A stretch of DNA of 64,000 nucleotides from Pseudonocardia sp. CNS-139 (GCA_001942415.1 MKJX01000166.1:18933-82932), one strand, 5' to 3'. Numbered from the stretch's first letter, positions 29,218 through 37,114 are shown. Notes: generated from the sequence alone by a model not told the origin. Numbers and translations: made by a program.

Positions 29218-29778
29218 TCATCGGCTGCTCCTTTCGGCAGTCAAGCCTTCGAAGGGAGCGCACTCGTCCTGGCCGAGATCAGCGACGAGTGTGTCCGTTG
29301 CCGGTAGAGCTTGTCGCCGCGCAGGGCTGTGATCAGGACGAATAGGCTTCGGTGGCACGCATGATGGTGTCGAGCGCGTTCGAGGCGCTTTGGGGGGAAC
29401 GTCCGTTTGCGTTGCAGCGCGCGCCCGGACAGGAGGGAGCACCTCGCGCTGGTTCATCCGCCAGAACTCGCGGATGTCCTCGACAAGATCCCACACGCGG
29501 CGTGGCCCTGACTGGCTCACTCGATAGCGGCCGCCCGCCGCAACGGTCTCGACGAGCGCTTGCGGGCCGTCAGCGGTTCCGATCTCCAGCACCCGGTGCC
29601 CGTCACGCACGTCGAGGTCTTGCCGCCGACGGGGCCCGGGGGCAAGGGCGGGGTACATGCGCGCGAGGTCGACGACCACGGGCAGCCGAGCGGGGCGGCC
29701 GCGGTCGCGTTGATCCACGGCCGGCGGCAGGGCATCCTTGCGTCCCTCTTCTCGGGCTTGCGGGGTCGCCGCGGTCAT
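29218..29778 (-). pseudogene. Chimeric remnant containing a truncated copy of the graspetide methyltransferase
   Basis: The open frame begins with unrelated sequence (MTAATPQAREEGRKDA...). At about 29616 it enters QDLDVRDGHRVLEIGT, the SAM-motif start of the methyltransferase at 32429-33624, and jumps directly to DGPQALVETVAAGGRYRVSQ and VWDLVEDIREFWR, its C-terminal end. Some 570 bases of the parent are missing. The sequence after REFWR is unrelated. Almost certainly a non-functional methyltransferase copy. The first part may be the end of an unknown small gene coupled to 29775-29894. Confidence 0.7.
29459..29616. repeat. Diverged repeat of 32539-32659 joined to 33226-33267
   Basis: 29459-29575 is nearly identical to 32539-32659 (shared stretches include cgtggccctgactggctcac and tcgatagcggccgcccgccg). 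29576-29616 matches about 33226-33267 (gatctccagcacccggtgcc). The intervening 570 bases are absent here, so this is a deletion derivative of the methyltransferase gene about 3 kb away. Confidence 0.85.
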
Positions 29779-29894
29779 GGGTGGGCGAGGTCGTCGCCGT
29801 CTTGGTAGCCGGATTCGGCGCGGACCGTGGCGGCGAGGCGCTGGGCGGCGTCGATCACCCGGACTGCCGGTGCGCGCCCCGCGGGCGACTTCAT
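29775..29894 (-). CDS. Small ORF of unknown function, translationally coupled
   Basis: 39 codons from ATG 29894: MKSPAGRAPAVRVIDAAQRL, then AATVRAESGYQDGDDLAHP and stop. Its stop overlaps the ATG of the following frame (ATGA), which suggests a real though perhaps relict gene pair. Composition (a helix, then an acidic tail) resembles small accessory genes of actinomycete integrative elements, but no family is recognised. Confidence 0.3.
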   Translation of the reverse strand: MKSPAGRAPAVRVIDAAQRLAATVRAESGYQDGDDLAHP

Positions 29895-30169
29895 GTGCGA
29901 TGGCGCGCAACCCGTGCCGTGCCGTCGCTCACCGGGCGGCTGAGCACGTCCGCTCGCGCGACGTGCTCAGCGGCGGCCCGATGTCGGCCACGGTGCGGGT
30001 CGTGATCTCGCCCGGCTGGTCATACCCACCGCGCTATCGAACGCACGCTTGAGCAATGGTGCCGTCGGGTGTCATCACGGATGTGTGGATGCATGCTGAC
30101 GCAGCGCGCGAAGTCGCGAGGGCGCAGCGGACGTAGTTTCCTCGCGCTTTATCGACCGGTCGTTCTTCG

Positions 30170-30440
30170 AAATAGGAAGGACGTAGATACACCCGGCCTG
30201 CCGGCCATTAATATTGGCGAGGCCAAGGGTTCCACCTATGACCGAGTTCTGATCTTTCCTACGAAGCCGATGCTGAAGTACCTGAAATCTATGAACCCGG
30301 ACGAGGCGGGGTCGAAGGATCGGCTGTACGTGGCGATCACGCGTCGTCCCGGGCTAGCCTCGTGATCGTTACGCCAGGTCGCGCGTTCGCCCCGCCCGTG
30401 CTCTTGCGATGCCCGATCACGAGAGCATCCAGTAGCATCC
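30170..30440 (+). pseudogene. UvrD/Rep-like helicase C-terminal remnant
   Basis: PAINIGEAKGSTYDRVLIFP, TKPMLKYLKSMNPDEAGSKD and RLYVAITR are the late motifs (V-VI region) of a superfamily I helicase. After YVAITR the frame changes (ARASLVIV continues in another frame). Nothing of the N-terminal motor survives. A/T-richer codons (aatattggcgaggccaag) differ from the host style, suggesting a gene acquired by transfer and then lost. Confidence 0.7.
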
Positions 30441-30583
30441 ATCTGCTGCTGCTTTCGAGGTCCGGCGGTCGTCGTGCACCGGGGGCGTCTCCTGTCTGAA
30501 GGCTACGAGGACGCGACGCCGGCGGCGTCTGTTTCCGATCCCCGGACCCATCGGTGCCGTGGTCGGTGCGCCGTGACTCGGCC

Positions 30584-30896
30584 TTAGCTCTTGACGGTTA
30601 CCACGCCGAGGTGCTCGCGCGCTTGGCCGCCGTCGACGGTCACGTGCGAGCCGGTGACCCAGCCGGCACGTTCGGACAGCAGGAAGGTGACGACGTCGGC
30701 GACTTCCTGCGACCGTGCCGTGCGCCGGGTTCCCGAGCGCGCGCAGTTCATCGACGGTCCGGCGCAGATCGCTGTCGGTGCGGGAACAGATCGATACCGC
30801 GCAGCCCTCGCGAGCCAGCGCGAGCGCTGTGGCTCGCCCGATCCCGCGGCTGCCTCCGGTGACGAGCGCGACTTTGCCGTTCAATCCGAGATCCAC
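30584..30896 (-). pseudogene. Internally deleted SDR oxidoreductase
   Basis: The start MDLGLNGKVALVTGGSRGIG runs to TVDELRALG. It is followed within a few codons, in another frame, by SQEVADVVTFLLSERAGWVT and GSHVTVDGGQAREHL. These are the first 55 and last 40 residues of a classical SDR; about 450 bases encoding the catalytic Ser/Tyr/Lys are gone. Not functional. Confidence 0.8.
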
Positions 30897-31070
30897 GTCA
30901 TCCTTTCTCGAAGCTCGTGAACTTCCGGCGCGTTGTAGGGCGACAGGGCGCGGTCGAGATCGCCGAATCGGTCTCGCAACGGAGTGGTCAACCGCTTACC
31001 TCCGACATCGAGTGCCCGATGACCTGCCGCGACTGCGGCGTCGATTGAGAAGCGCCGCCCCGTTCTGCCT

Positions 31071-31110
31071 GGAAAGCCACGTTCAGGACACCTCCCGCCC
31101 TGAACGTGAC
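31071..31110. terminator. Hairpin of the AAAGCCACGTTCA family, end of graspetide operon
   Basis: GGAAAGCCACGTTCAGG (31071-31087) with CCTGAACGTG (31099-31108). The outer stem has decayed compared with the copy at 24302, but the loop is almost the same (ctcccgc). It lies 12 bases past the stop of the last methyltransferase gene. Confidence 0.65.
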
Positions 31111-31121
31111 TCTCCTGATGT

Positions 31122-32397
31122 TCATCGGGGGGCAGAGCTGATCACCATCAGGCTGTGTTCCTTCCGGACGACGAAGCCGTCCGGGAAGTCGTGTGGCTGG
31201 TCGTGGGCGGCGTAGACCCTGATGCTGGGCCGGGCCTCGCGGTCGCCGTCCCATTCCCGGATGTGTTCGCAGAGGCGTCCGGCGAGTTCGCGCCCGACGG
31301 GGCCGTGGCCGATGGCGCCGAGTTCCCACCGGGCGGCGCCGCCGTCCCGGTTGGGCACGGGTTCGAGACGGCGGATGGCGAGGTAGGCCAGCGAGCCGCT
31401 GACGTCGTCGGCGAGGGCGGGGCTGCGGACCGGGATCGCCGGGGTGCAGAGCCCGGCCTCCACGGCGGCGGGGTCGGCGGCGATGCGACAGGTGCCGGGT
31501 TCGGTGTGGGTGAGGCGCAGCCAGACGCCGTCGAACGAGTCGGTCGGACCGACCGTGACGCCCGACCACACGGTGTGGCTGTGCTCGGCGAGCACGCCGC
31601 GGAACCGGCTGGTGTCGAGGCCCTGGTCGTCGTCCCAGTACAGCGTCACCAGGCCGTCGTCCACGATCGGCGTGGCGTGCTCGCCGCCCTGCCCGACCAT
31701 CGGCACGAACCCGCACAACTCCACCGTCACGCTGACCAGCCGGTCACCGTGCTGGTCGGTGTGGCGGGCGAGAGCGACCGAGCGGGTCTGCCCGCGCCAG
31801 CGCAGCGGCAGGACGACCCGCGCGGCCGGGGCGAGCTGAGCCCACAGCGCGGCGGGCACGTCGAAGGGCCGACGGTGAAGAGACCCGGTCGTGAGGGGTG
31901 TGCTCGGGCGCCCCGGCGGTCCCGTCCCGGGTGAGGACGTGGACATTCTGGTAGCCGGTGTGGTCGAGGGCCGACCGAGCACCGGCCGTGACGTCGGGGT
32001 CGATGTCCACGGTGGTGACGCTGCCCTCCTCGCCGACGAGCTCGGCAAGGAGAGCGGCGTTGTAGCCGGTGCCGGCGCCGATCTCCAGCACGCGATGGCC
32101 GGGTTGCACGTCGAGCTGGTCGAGCATCATCGCGACCACGCCGGGTTCGGATGCGCAGCTGAGCGCCGCACCGTCCTCGGCGCGCTTGGTGATCACGGCC
32201 CGGTCGCCGTAGGCATCGGTGAGGTCGGCGCCGGGCACGAAGGCGTGCCGGGGGACGCGGCGCATCACCTCCTCCACCCGGGGCGAGCGGGCGCGTCCGG
32301 CGGCGAGGACGCGTTCGACCATGTCCGTACGAAGCTGCTCCGGCGTGTTGGGTGAGGTGCCGGAGGCGGTAGCGATCACCGCTGGGTTTCCTTTCAC
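31122..32397 (-). CDS. PIMT-type O-methyltransferase (second, graspetide cluster)
   Basis: About 426 residues from GTG 32397. Protein-L-isoaspartate methyltransferase fold: RRVPRHAFVPGADLTDAYGD, SCASEPGVVAMMLDQL, SAM motif HRVLEIGAGTGYNAALLAEL, SVTTVDIDPDVTAGARSAL. A long C-terminal extension (VTVELCGFVPMVGQGGEH and LTLYWDDDQGLDT-like) resembles FxLD/lanthipeptide- and graspetide-associated PIMTs. Two single-base losses near 31880 break the frame at DRV...FDVPAALW. Such enzymes methylate Asp in modified peptides, giving aspartimides. Second of two in a row. Confidence 0.75.
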
Positions 32398-32428
32398 GCT
32401 GCCACCAGGCCGAACGAATGGTGAGGAG

Positions 32429-33624
32429 CTACGCCGTGAGCGGCCAACGGTGCGAGCCGTCGGGATCGTCGAGCCAGACGTACTGCTCGGTTGCTGTCGC
32501 CCTGACCCCGAATCGATCGAAGCCGGGCTCGCCGGCGCTCCGCCAGAACTCGCGGACGGCCTCGACGAGATCCCACACGCGGCGTGGCCCTGACTGGCTC
32601 ACTCGATAGCGGCCGCCCGCCGCACCTTTCTCGACGAGCGCTTGCGAGCCGTCAGCGGCCGCCACGAAACGGCGGGCTTGCCCTCGTCGGTAATTGCCTG
32701 CCCTGCGCTGATGTCGGGCATGATCCACTGGAGCAGGAAACCGAGCATCTCGCGTGGCTGGAGCACGAGGTCGGGGTCGATTTCGGTGACGGACCGAATC
32801 TGCTCGTCGTCGTACCAGGGACGTGGCCGGAGCCCGTCAGGTTCAACAGTGCTTCGCATGGGCATGAACGCGGTCCAGTACGGGACGAACCTGCCGGTGG
32901 CGGTGCCCGCGGAGTCCACGGTGAGACGGACCAGCGTGCCGCCGAGCCGGCCGTGAACGTCAGTGATGACGACCGCGCCCGGGGCAGCCTGCTTCAGCCA
33001 GGACGCCGGGATGGCGCGGACTGCACACGTCGCGATGATCCGATCGTACGGAGCGTTCGGGGGATAACCCTCGGCTCCATCGACTGCGGCGACCGTCGGC
33101 GTGTAGCCGTTGGCCGCAAGCCGTTCGGCCGCAAGGTCGACCAGTTCCGGGTCGATATCCACGCTCGTGACGTACTCGCTGCCGAGACGCTGGCACAACA
33201 GCGCACAGTTGTAGCCGCTGCCGGTACCGATCTCCAGCACCCGGTGCCCGTCGCGCACGTCGAGGTCTTCAAGCATTCGCAGCACCAGCAAGGGCAACGT
33301 CGACGAGCTGGTGTTCATCCATCCGGTGGCCGGCCGAAAAGCGCGGTTCAGCGGAACCGGCTGGACCTTGGTCACGAGTGTCTGGTTGGAGTACACGGCG
33401 TTCAGCCAGTCCGCGCGCTGTTCCGGGTCGACGCACAGGGCCGGCGGCCTGTCCGTGGCCGGGTAATACGCTGGAACGTACGGGTGGCGCCAGGTCGCCA
33501 GGAACGCCGCGCGCCACTCGGGCGTACGTAGGTCACCGTCTCTGCTGAACCGGTCGGCCAGCTCGGCGAGTCGCTCCCGGGCCTGCTGTTCCTCGGCCGG
33601 GGACAGGTCGGTCGGGTAGGTCAC
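32429..33624 (-). CDS. PIMT-type methyltransferase of ATP-grasp RiPP system
   Basis: About 398 residues. The GTG at 33624 overlaps the ATP-grasp stop (GTGA). TYPTDLSPAEEQQARERLAE, FLATWRHPYVPAYYPATD, SAM motif HRVLEIGTGSGYNCALLCQR, SVDIDPELVDLAAERLAANG, PYDRIIATCAVRAIPASWL, then a C-terminal domain ending YVWLDDPDGSHRWPL. This matches the methyltransferase usually paired with actinobacterial ATP-grasp peptide maturases. Frame break at about 32672 (ccc read as cc). A truncated copy lies at 29459-29616. Confidence 0.83.
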
Positions 33625-34585
33625 GATGATGGCTCCATCCGCAAGAAGGTCGGTCATGGCTTCGGTGATCGGCAGACCGAGCTCGTCCTCAAGCCATCCG
33701 TACGCCTCGACCGGATTGCATTCGAACATGATCCAGTCTCCCTCCGGGGGTGACCGCGAAGTCGAACGCTCCGAACAGGAGTCCGAACGCCCGCATGAAC
33801 GCCAGCATCCCGGTTGTCACGTGCCCTGGGGGCTCGATGATCGTGTACGTCAGGCTGTCGTAGTCGGCACGGAAGTCGACCTTCGACGCATCCGAAGAGG
33901 CGTGGATGGCGGCCGCGAAGATCCTGTCTCGGACAACCGTCACACGCGCTTCGAATGCTTTCGGTTCGATGAACTCCTGAAACAGATGCATCGTGGTTTC
34001 GACTCCGCGCAGATCGTCCAGCTCGGCCGGATCGAGGCGCCGGGTGAACACGACCTTGACACCACCGGCCTCGGCCAGCACGGCGGCCGACATGCTCTTC
34101 ACGGCGAGCGGACCCCCGACGTCGACGGCGAACCGCCGGACCGACTCAGGTCGGTTCGTGACGAGGGTCGCCGGTACTCGCAACCCGCACGCGCGGGCCA
34201 CCGCGAGCTGAGCCGGCTTGACCGCGTCGGCGATACGGGCCGGGTGGTTCACCCACGGCACGTTCACCCGAGACAGCGTGCCGGAGAAGCCGGACCTGGC
34301 CTCGCCCGCGGCATGGCGTCGCTCAGAGCTGGACATGCCGGCCGGGAACTCGAAATGCGACGGCTGCCGATACCAGACCGACCGGATGTCGCTGAGCCGC
34401 ACGGAAGAATGCGCGCCCGCCAGCTCGCCGTCCCATCCGTCAGGGCCGAGGCGGGTGTCGAGTGTCAAGGACTGCGGAAACGCGGCGAGGAATGTCCGGA
34501 ACACCGGGACGTCCCTCGTCGCCAGCTGTGCGGCGACCCGGTCGACCTGCGAGTCGATGTCACGGGCGAGAACCAGGACCGTCAT
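33621..34585 (-). CDS. ATP-grasp ribosomal peptide maturase (graspetide synthetase)
   Basis: About 321 residues. N-terminal part MTVLVLARDIDSQVDRVAAQ, the substrate-region motif SVWYRQPSHFEFP, RVNVPWVNHPARIADAVKPA, the ATP-binding GGPLAVKSMSAAVL, LFQEFIEPKAFEARVTVV, and the metal site DFAVTPEGDWIMFECNPV ending WLEDELGLPITEAMTDLLA. Maturases of this type join Asp/Glu side chains to Thr/Ser/Lys in a precursor. The frame breaks at about 33745 (one extra C fits) and again just before the stop at 33621-33623. It starts 2 bases after the precursor gene. Confidence 0.85.
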
Positions 34586-34587
34586 GC

Positions 34588-34710
34588 TCAGTCGTCTTGA
34601 TAGTCCGGTGCGCCGTACTCCTCCGGAGGCGGGTTGTTCGGATCACCATCGGTCTGGTAGCCCGTGGTCTCGGCCTTGGTCGCACCGGGCGTGGTGTCGT
34701 CATGCAACAC
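34588..34710 (-). CDS. Candidate graspetide precursor peptide
   Basis: 40 codons from GTG 34710 (ggggg seven bases upstream): MLHDDTTPGATKAETTGYQT, then DGDPNNPPPEEYGAPDYQDD and stop. Very acidic C-terminal half with Thr pairs before it, the composition expected of an ATP-grasp target. It lies directly before the ATP-grasp gene with a 2-base gap. It is short and has no recognisable leader motif. An indel upstream could have cut off a longer N terminus, because the same frame is closed by TGA only a few codons before. Confidence 0.62.
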   Translation of the reverse strand: MLHDDTTPGATKAETTGYQTDGDPNNPPPEEYGAPDYQDD

Positions 34711-34832
34711 AGCGCACCCCCACAGTCACGGCCCGTGCCTGATGGTCCTCACCATAGCGCGAACCGCCCTCGCGTGGCACTATGCGACAAAGGCCCGTGA
34801 AGGTTCGCCGAGGGCGAGGAGGACACAGGGTA

Positions 34833-34848
34833 TCTCGCACATGCGAGA
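34833..34848. promoter_or_regulatory. Inverted repeat TCTCGCA-CA-TGCGAGA upstream of graspetide operon
   Basis: 16 bases with 7-bp arms, 123 bases upstream of the precursor start. Its core TCGCACATGCGA is identical to the repeat at 36017-36028, next to the XRE regulator gene. Probably a binding site of that regulator. The rest of the spacer 34711-34907 has no gene. Confidence 0.6.
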
Positions 34849-34907
34849 CGAGAACGGCCCGCCTCCCTGGGAGCAGGAGACGGGCCGCCGGTTCTCGTCA
34901 GGCCGGG

Positions 34908-35114
34908 TCAGCCGTCGAACTCGCCGTCCTTGGCACCGGCGACGAACGCCGACCACTCCGTGGCCGTGAACAGCAGCACGGGTCCGCGGCCGTGGTCCTT
35001 GGTGTCACGGACGGCTCGGCCGCCGTCGGACAGGTCGGCCACCTCGACGCAGTTACCGCCGGTCCCGTTGCTGAAGCTGGACTTGCGCCAGTCCAACCGC
35101 GCCGGATCGATCAT
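34908..35114 (-). CDS. DUF397 domain-containing protein
   Basis: Intact, 68 residues: LDWRKSSFSNGTGGNCVEVA, VRDTKDHGRGPVLLFTATEW, SAFVAGAKDGEFD. This is the standard DUF397 pattern. Such proteins are encoded next to Scr1/WhiJ-type XRE regulators and modulate them (WhiJ system of Streptomyces). The ATG overlaps the XRE stop by 4 bases. Confidence 0.93.
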   Translation of the reverse strand: MIDPARLDWRKSSFSNGTGGNCVEVADLSDGGRAVRDTKDHGRGPVLLFTATEWSAFVAGAKDGEFDG

Positions 35115-35962
35115 CGCCTGTCACCTGTGACTTTCTGGATCATGCTCGCCGTGCCGGCGGGGTCCAGCGCGACCGACCTGAGTTTATCGAACACCTGCAC
35201 GTAGGCCGCCACCTGCGCGGCGTTCTCGACGTAGTCGGCGCTCCACAGGTCTTCGAGGTAGACGACCTGGCTGTGCCTCTCGTCCGGCTCCGGCAGTCGC
35301 AGTACGCGGAACGACGTGCCCATCGCGGGATGCGCTCCGACGCCGTAGGGCAGGACCTGCACCGAGATGTTGGGCAGGTCCGCCAGGTCCTGGAGCCGCT
35401 GGAGCTGGCCGCGCATGACGTCGGGTCCGCCGACGACGCGGCGGATCGCCGCCTCGTCCAGCACGACCGAGAGACGCAGTGGGTTGTCGCCCGTGAGCCG
35501 CGCCTGACGCTCGCGGCGGATCTGCACCAGCCGCTCGACGTCGCTGGGGTCGGGGCTCGGTTCGACCGCCGTCGCGACGGCTCGCGTGTACTCCTCGACC
35601 TGGAGCAGTCCGGGGACGAGATCAATCTCGAAGCCTCTGATCTCCGCCGCCTCGGCCTCGAGTCCGACGAAGGTGCGCGCCCAGTCCGGCACGCGGTCGC
35701 GCGACCGCTTCCGCGCCTCGCGCGCGATGCCGAGGATGCGTTCGGTCGTGGCCCGGTCGGTGACACCCAGGTAGCTCAGCAGCGCCATGGTCTCGGCGTG
35801 CGACGCCGTCATCTTGCCCGTCTCCATCTTGGAGACCGTCGAGATGTCGCGTTCCAGGAAAGCCGCCACGTCCTCGCGGGAGAGCTGCGCGGCTTCCCGT
35901 GCGCGGCGTAGCTCGCGACCGAGCCGGAGCCTGGCGACGGTGGGGCCAGCAGCCTGCGTCAT
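35111..35962 (-). CDS. XRE-family regulator with DUF5753 (Scr1/WhiJ-like)
   Basis: Intact, about 283 residues from MTQAAG (another ATG at 35971 is possible). N-terminal HTH: LRRAREAAQLSREDVAAFLE, ISTVSKMETGK. The DUF5753 ligand-like domain follows: FEIDLVPGLLQVEEYTRA, RRERQARLTGDNPLRLSVVL, LPNISVQVLPYGVGAHPAMG, VVYLEDLWSADYVE. Forms a pair with the downstream DUF397 gene. It may bind the TCGCACATGCGA sites at 34835 and 36017. Confidence 0.92.
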   Translation of the reverse strand: MTQAAGPTVARLRLGRELRRAREAAQLSREDVAAFLERDISTVSKMETGKMTASHAETMALLSYLGVTDRATTERILGIAREARKRSRDRVPDWARTFVGLEAEAAEIRGFEIDLVPGLLQVEEYTRAVATAVEPSPDPSDVERLVQIRRERQARLTGDNPLRLSVVLDEAAIRRVVGGPDVMRGQLQRLQDLADLPNISVQVLPYGVGAHPAMGTSFRVLRLPEPDERHSQVVYLEDLWSADYVENAAQVAAYVQVFDKLRSVALDPAGTASMIQKVTGDRR

Positions 35963-36015
35963 GCGCGGCATTGTGTCATGCCAGGGATGGCAGACCACTA
36001 CCCGCCCACTTGTAT

Positions 36016-36029
36016 GTCGCACATGCGAC
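36016..36029. promoter_or_regulatory. Inverted repeat GTCGCA-CA-TGCGAC in XRE divergent promoter
   Basis: 6-bp arms around CA, between the XRE gene (start 35962) and the plus-strand gene at 36046. The 12-base core is identical to the site at 34835-34846. Likely autoregulatory operator. Confidence 0.6.
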
Positions 36030-36045
36030 TTATAAGATTCGGATC

Positions 36046-36306
36046 ATGCCCACATCGTCTCCGCCCGTGCTGCCTGGCCCGATGCTAGCGGCCGTCACGG
36101 TGACCGCGCTGGACGGCCGTGATCACCTGGTTCGCGACACCGCACTCGGCGAGAACTGCGACGACGGGCGGTACCAGGCGGAGTGCGGGACGTGGGTGGT
36201 CAGCGCCTCGCTGTGCGAGCCACCAGGCCGGCCGTGCGCCCTCTGCGAGTGCGTCGCACAGGTGCGCACGCGCGCGAGGGCGGTCAGCGGTGGGGGGCGG
36301 TCGTGA
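36046..36306 (+). CDS. Small hypothetical protein, Cys-containing (first of four)
   Basis: 86 residues from ATG 36046: MPTSSPPVLPGPMLAAVTVT, NCDDGRYQAECGTWVVSASL, then CEPPGRPCALCECVAQVRTR. Paired Cys near the C terminus suggest a small metal site. The start is close to the operator at 36016, so the leader is very short. First gene of an overlapping set of four reading away from the XRE/DUF397 pair, an arrangement common in actinomycetes. Function unknown. Confidence 0.6.
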   Translation: MPTSSPPVLPGPMLAAVTVTALDGRDHLVRDTALGENCDDGRYQAECGTWVVSASLCEPPGRPCALCECVAQVRTRARAVSGGGRS

Positions 36307-36545
36307 TGCTCCCCCTGATCCGGCGCGTCACCCGGCGCCGCTGCTACGCCTGCCGGGCCGGCGGCGTGCCGCTGACCCCGGCCCAGTTCTGCCCGACCTG
36401 CGCCGACATCGTGTGCAGGATCGACAGCGGGGAACGCGCCGGACTCCCGGTGCCGTCGAACGTCCCGGCTGCCGTCACCGCACTCGAACAGCACCACCTC
36501 GGCTGCACGCTGGACCGGCGCGCGTGCTGGTGTGCGCGTTGCTGA
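36306..36545 (+). CDS. Small Cys-rich hypothetical protein (zinc-ribbon-like)
   Basis: 79 residues from the ATG at 36306, which overlaps the previous stop (TGATG); a GTG at 36303 is also possible. RRCYACRAGG and FCPTCADIVCRID form two CxxC pairs; the end LDRRACWCARC adds more Cys. Likely a small zinc protein. Role unknown. Confidence 0.55.
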   Translation: MLPLIRRVTRRRCYACRAGGVPLTPAQFCPTCADIVCRIDSGERAGLPVPSNVPAAVTALEQHHLGCTLDRRACWCARC

Positions 36546-36697
36546 CGTTGGCGAACCCGTGGTGCCCCGACTGCCACGGGCCCGGCGGCGGGCACGTCAC
36601 GGTCGGTCCGCGCGTGGTGCTCGGGTGCCGGGGCCACGTGGCCTCGGCGGTGCGGGCGGCCGCACAGCTCTCCCCGACGACGTGGTGGCGAGCATGA
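36530..36697 (+). CDS. Small hypothetical protein with CPxC motif
   Basis: About 55 residues, start uncertain (GTG 36530 or TTG 36539): MCALLTLANPWCPDCHGPGG, then GHVTVGPRVVLGCRGHVASA. The CPDC pair plus a later Cys/His suggest metal binding. Overlaps both neighbours by a few bases, as in a compact operon. Confidence 0.4.
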   Translation: MCALLTLANPWCPDCHGPGGGHVTVGPRVVLGCRGHVASAVRAAAQLSPTTWWRA

Positions 36698-36900
36698 GCT
36701 ACACCTGGGGTCCGGACGGGGAGAAGATCCGGCGCCTGGCCGTCGCCGACGTGTTGGCGGGCGCCGCGCTGTTCACGGCCGCGGCGAGGTGGCGCGTGCG
36801 CGGGCACGATCTCGCACGCTGGGTGGCGGCGGCGAAGGCGGAGCAGCCCGCAGAGCGGACCTCTCCGACCGGCCCACCGGCCGAACCGCCGACGACATGA
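36694..36900 (+). CDS. Small hypothetical protein, fourth of set
   Basis: 68 residues from ATG 36694 (ATGA overlap): MSYTWGPDGEKIRRLAVADV, LAGAALFTAAARWRVRGHDL, then a Pro-rich tail. No family recognised. After it, 36901-37114 holds no convincing gene. Confidence 0.5.
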   Translation: MSYTWGPDGEKIRRLAVADVLAGAALFTAAARWRVRGHDLARWVAAAKAEQPAERTSPTGPPAEPPTT

Positions 36901-37114
36901 CCGGCCCCGGCGGCTGAACGTGACGGTGCGCCATGCCCGCACTGGTCCGGCGGTTGCTGGCCGTGCTGCGACGCCGGTTCCGGCGCGGTCGCCACCGTGC
37001 CCGTCGCTCTTGCCCGGCCTACCGCACGTGGCCGATCAGCCCGGGACACGCCGCTGCAGGCCCCTGGCATCGTGCGCAGCCGACAGGCAGGCGAGCGGCG
37101 GGAGCGGCTGAACA

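Noticed and set aside
29352..30005. Plus-strand open frame across the decay zone
   Set aside because: Antisense to the methyltransferase remnant, with no conserved segment.
33621..33730. ATP-grasp and methyltransferase as one fused protein
   Set aside because: An open frame spans the junction only because of an indel; in the shifted frame a TGA at 33621-33623 overlaps a GTG start at 33624, the usual two-gene arrangement.
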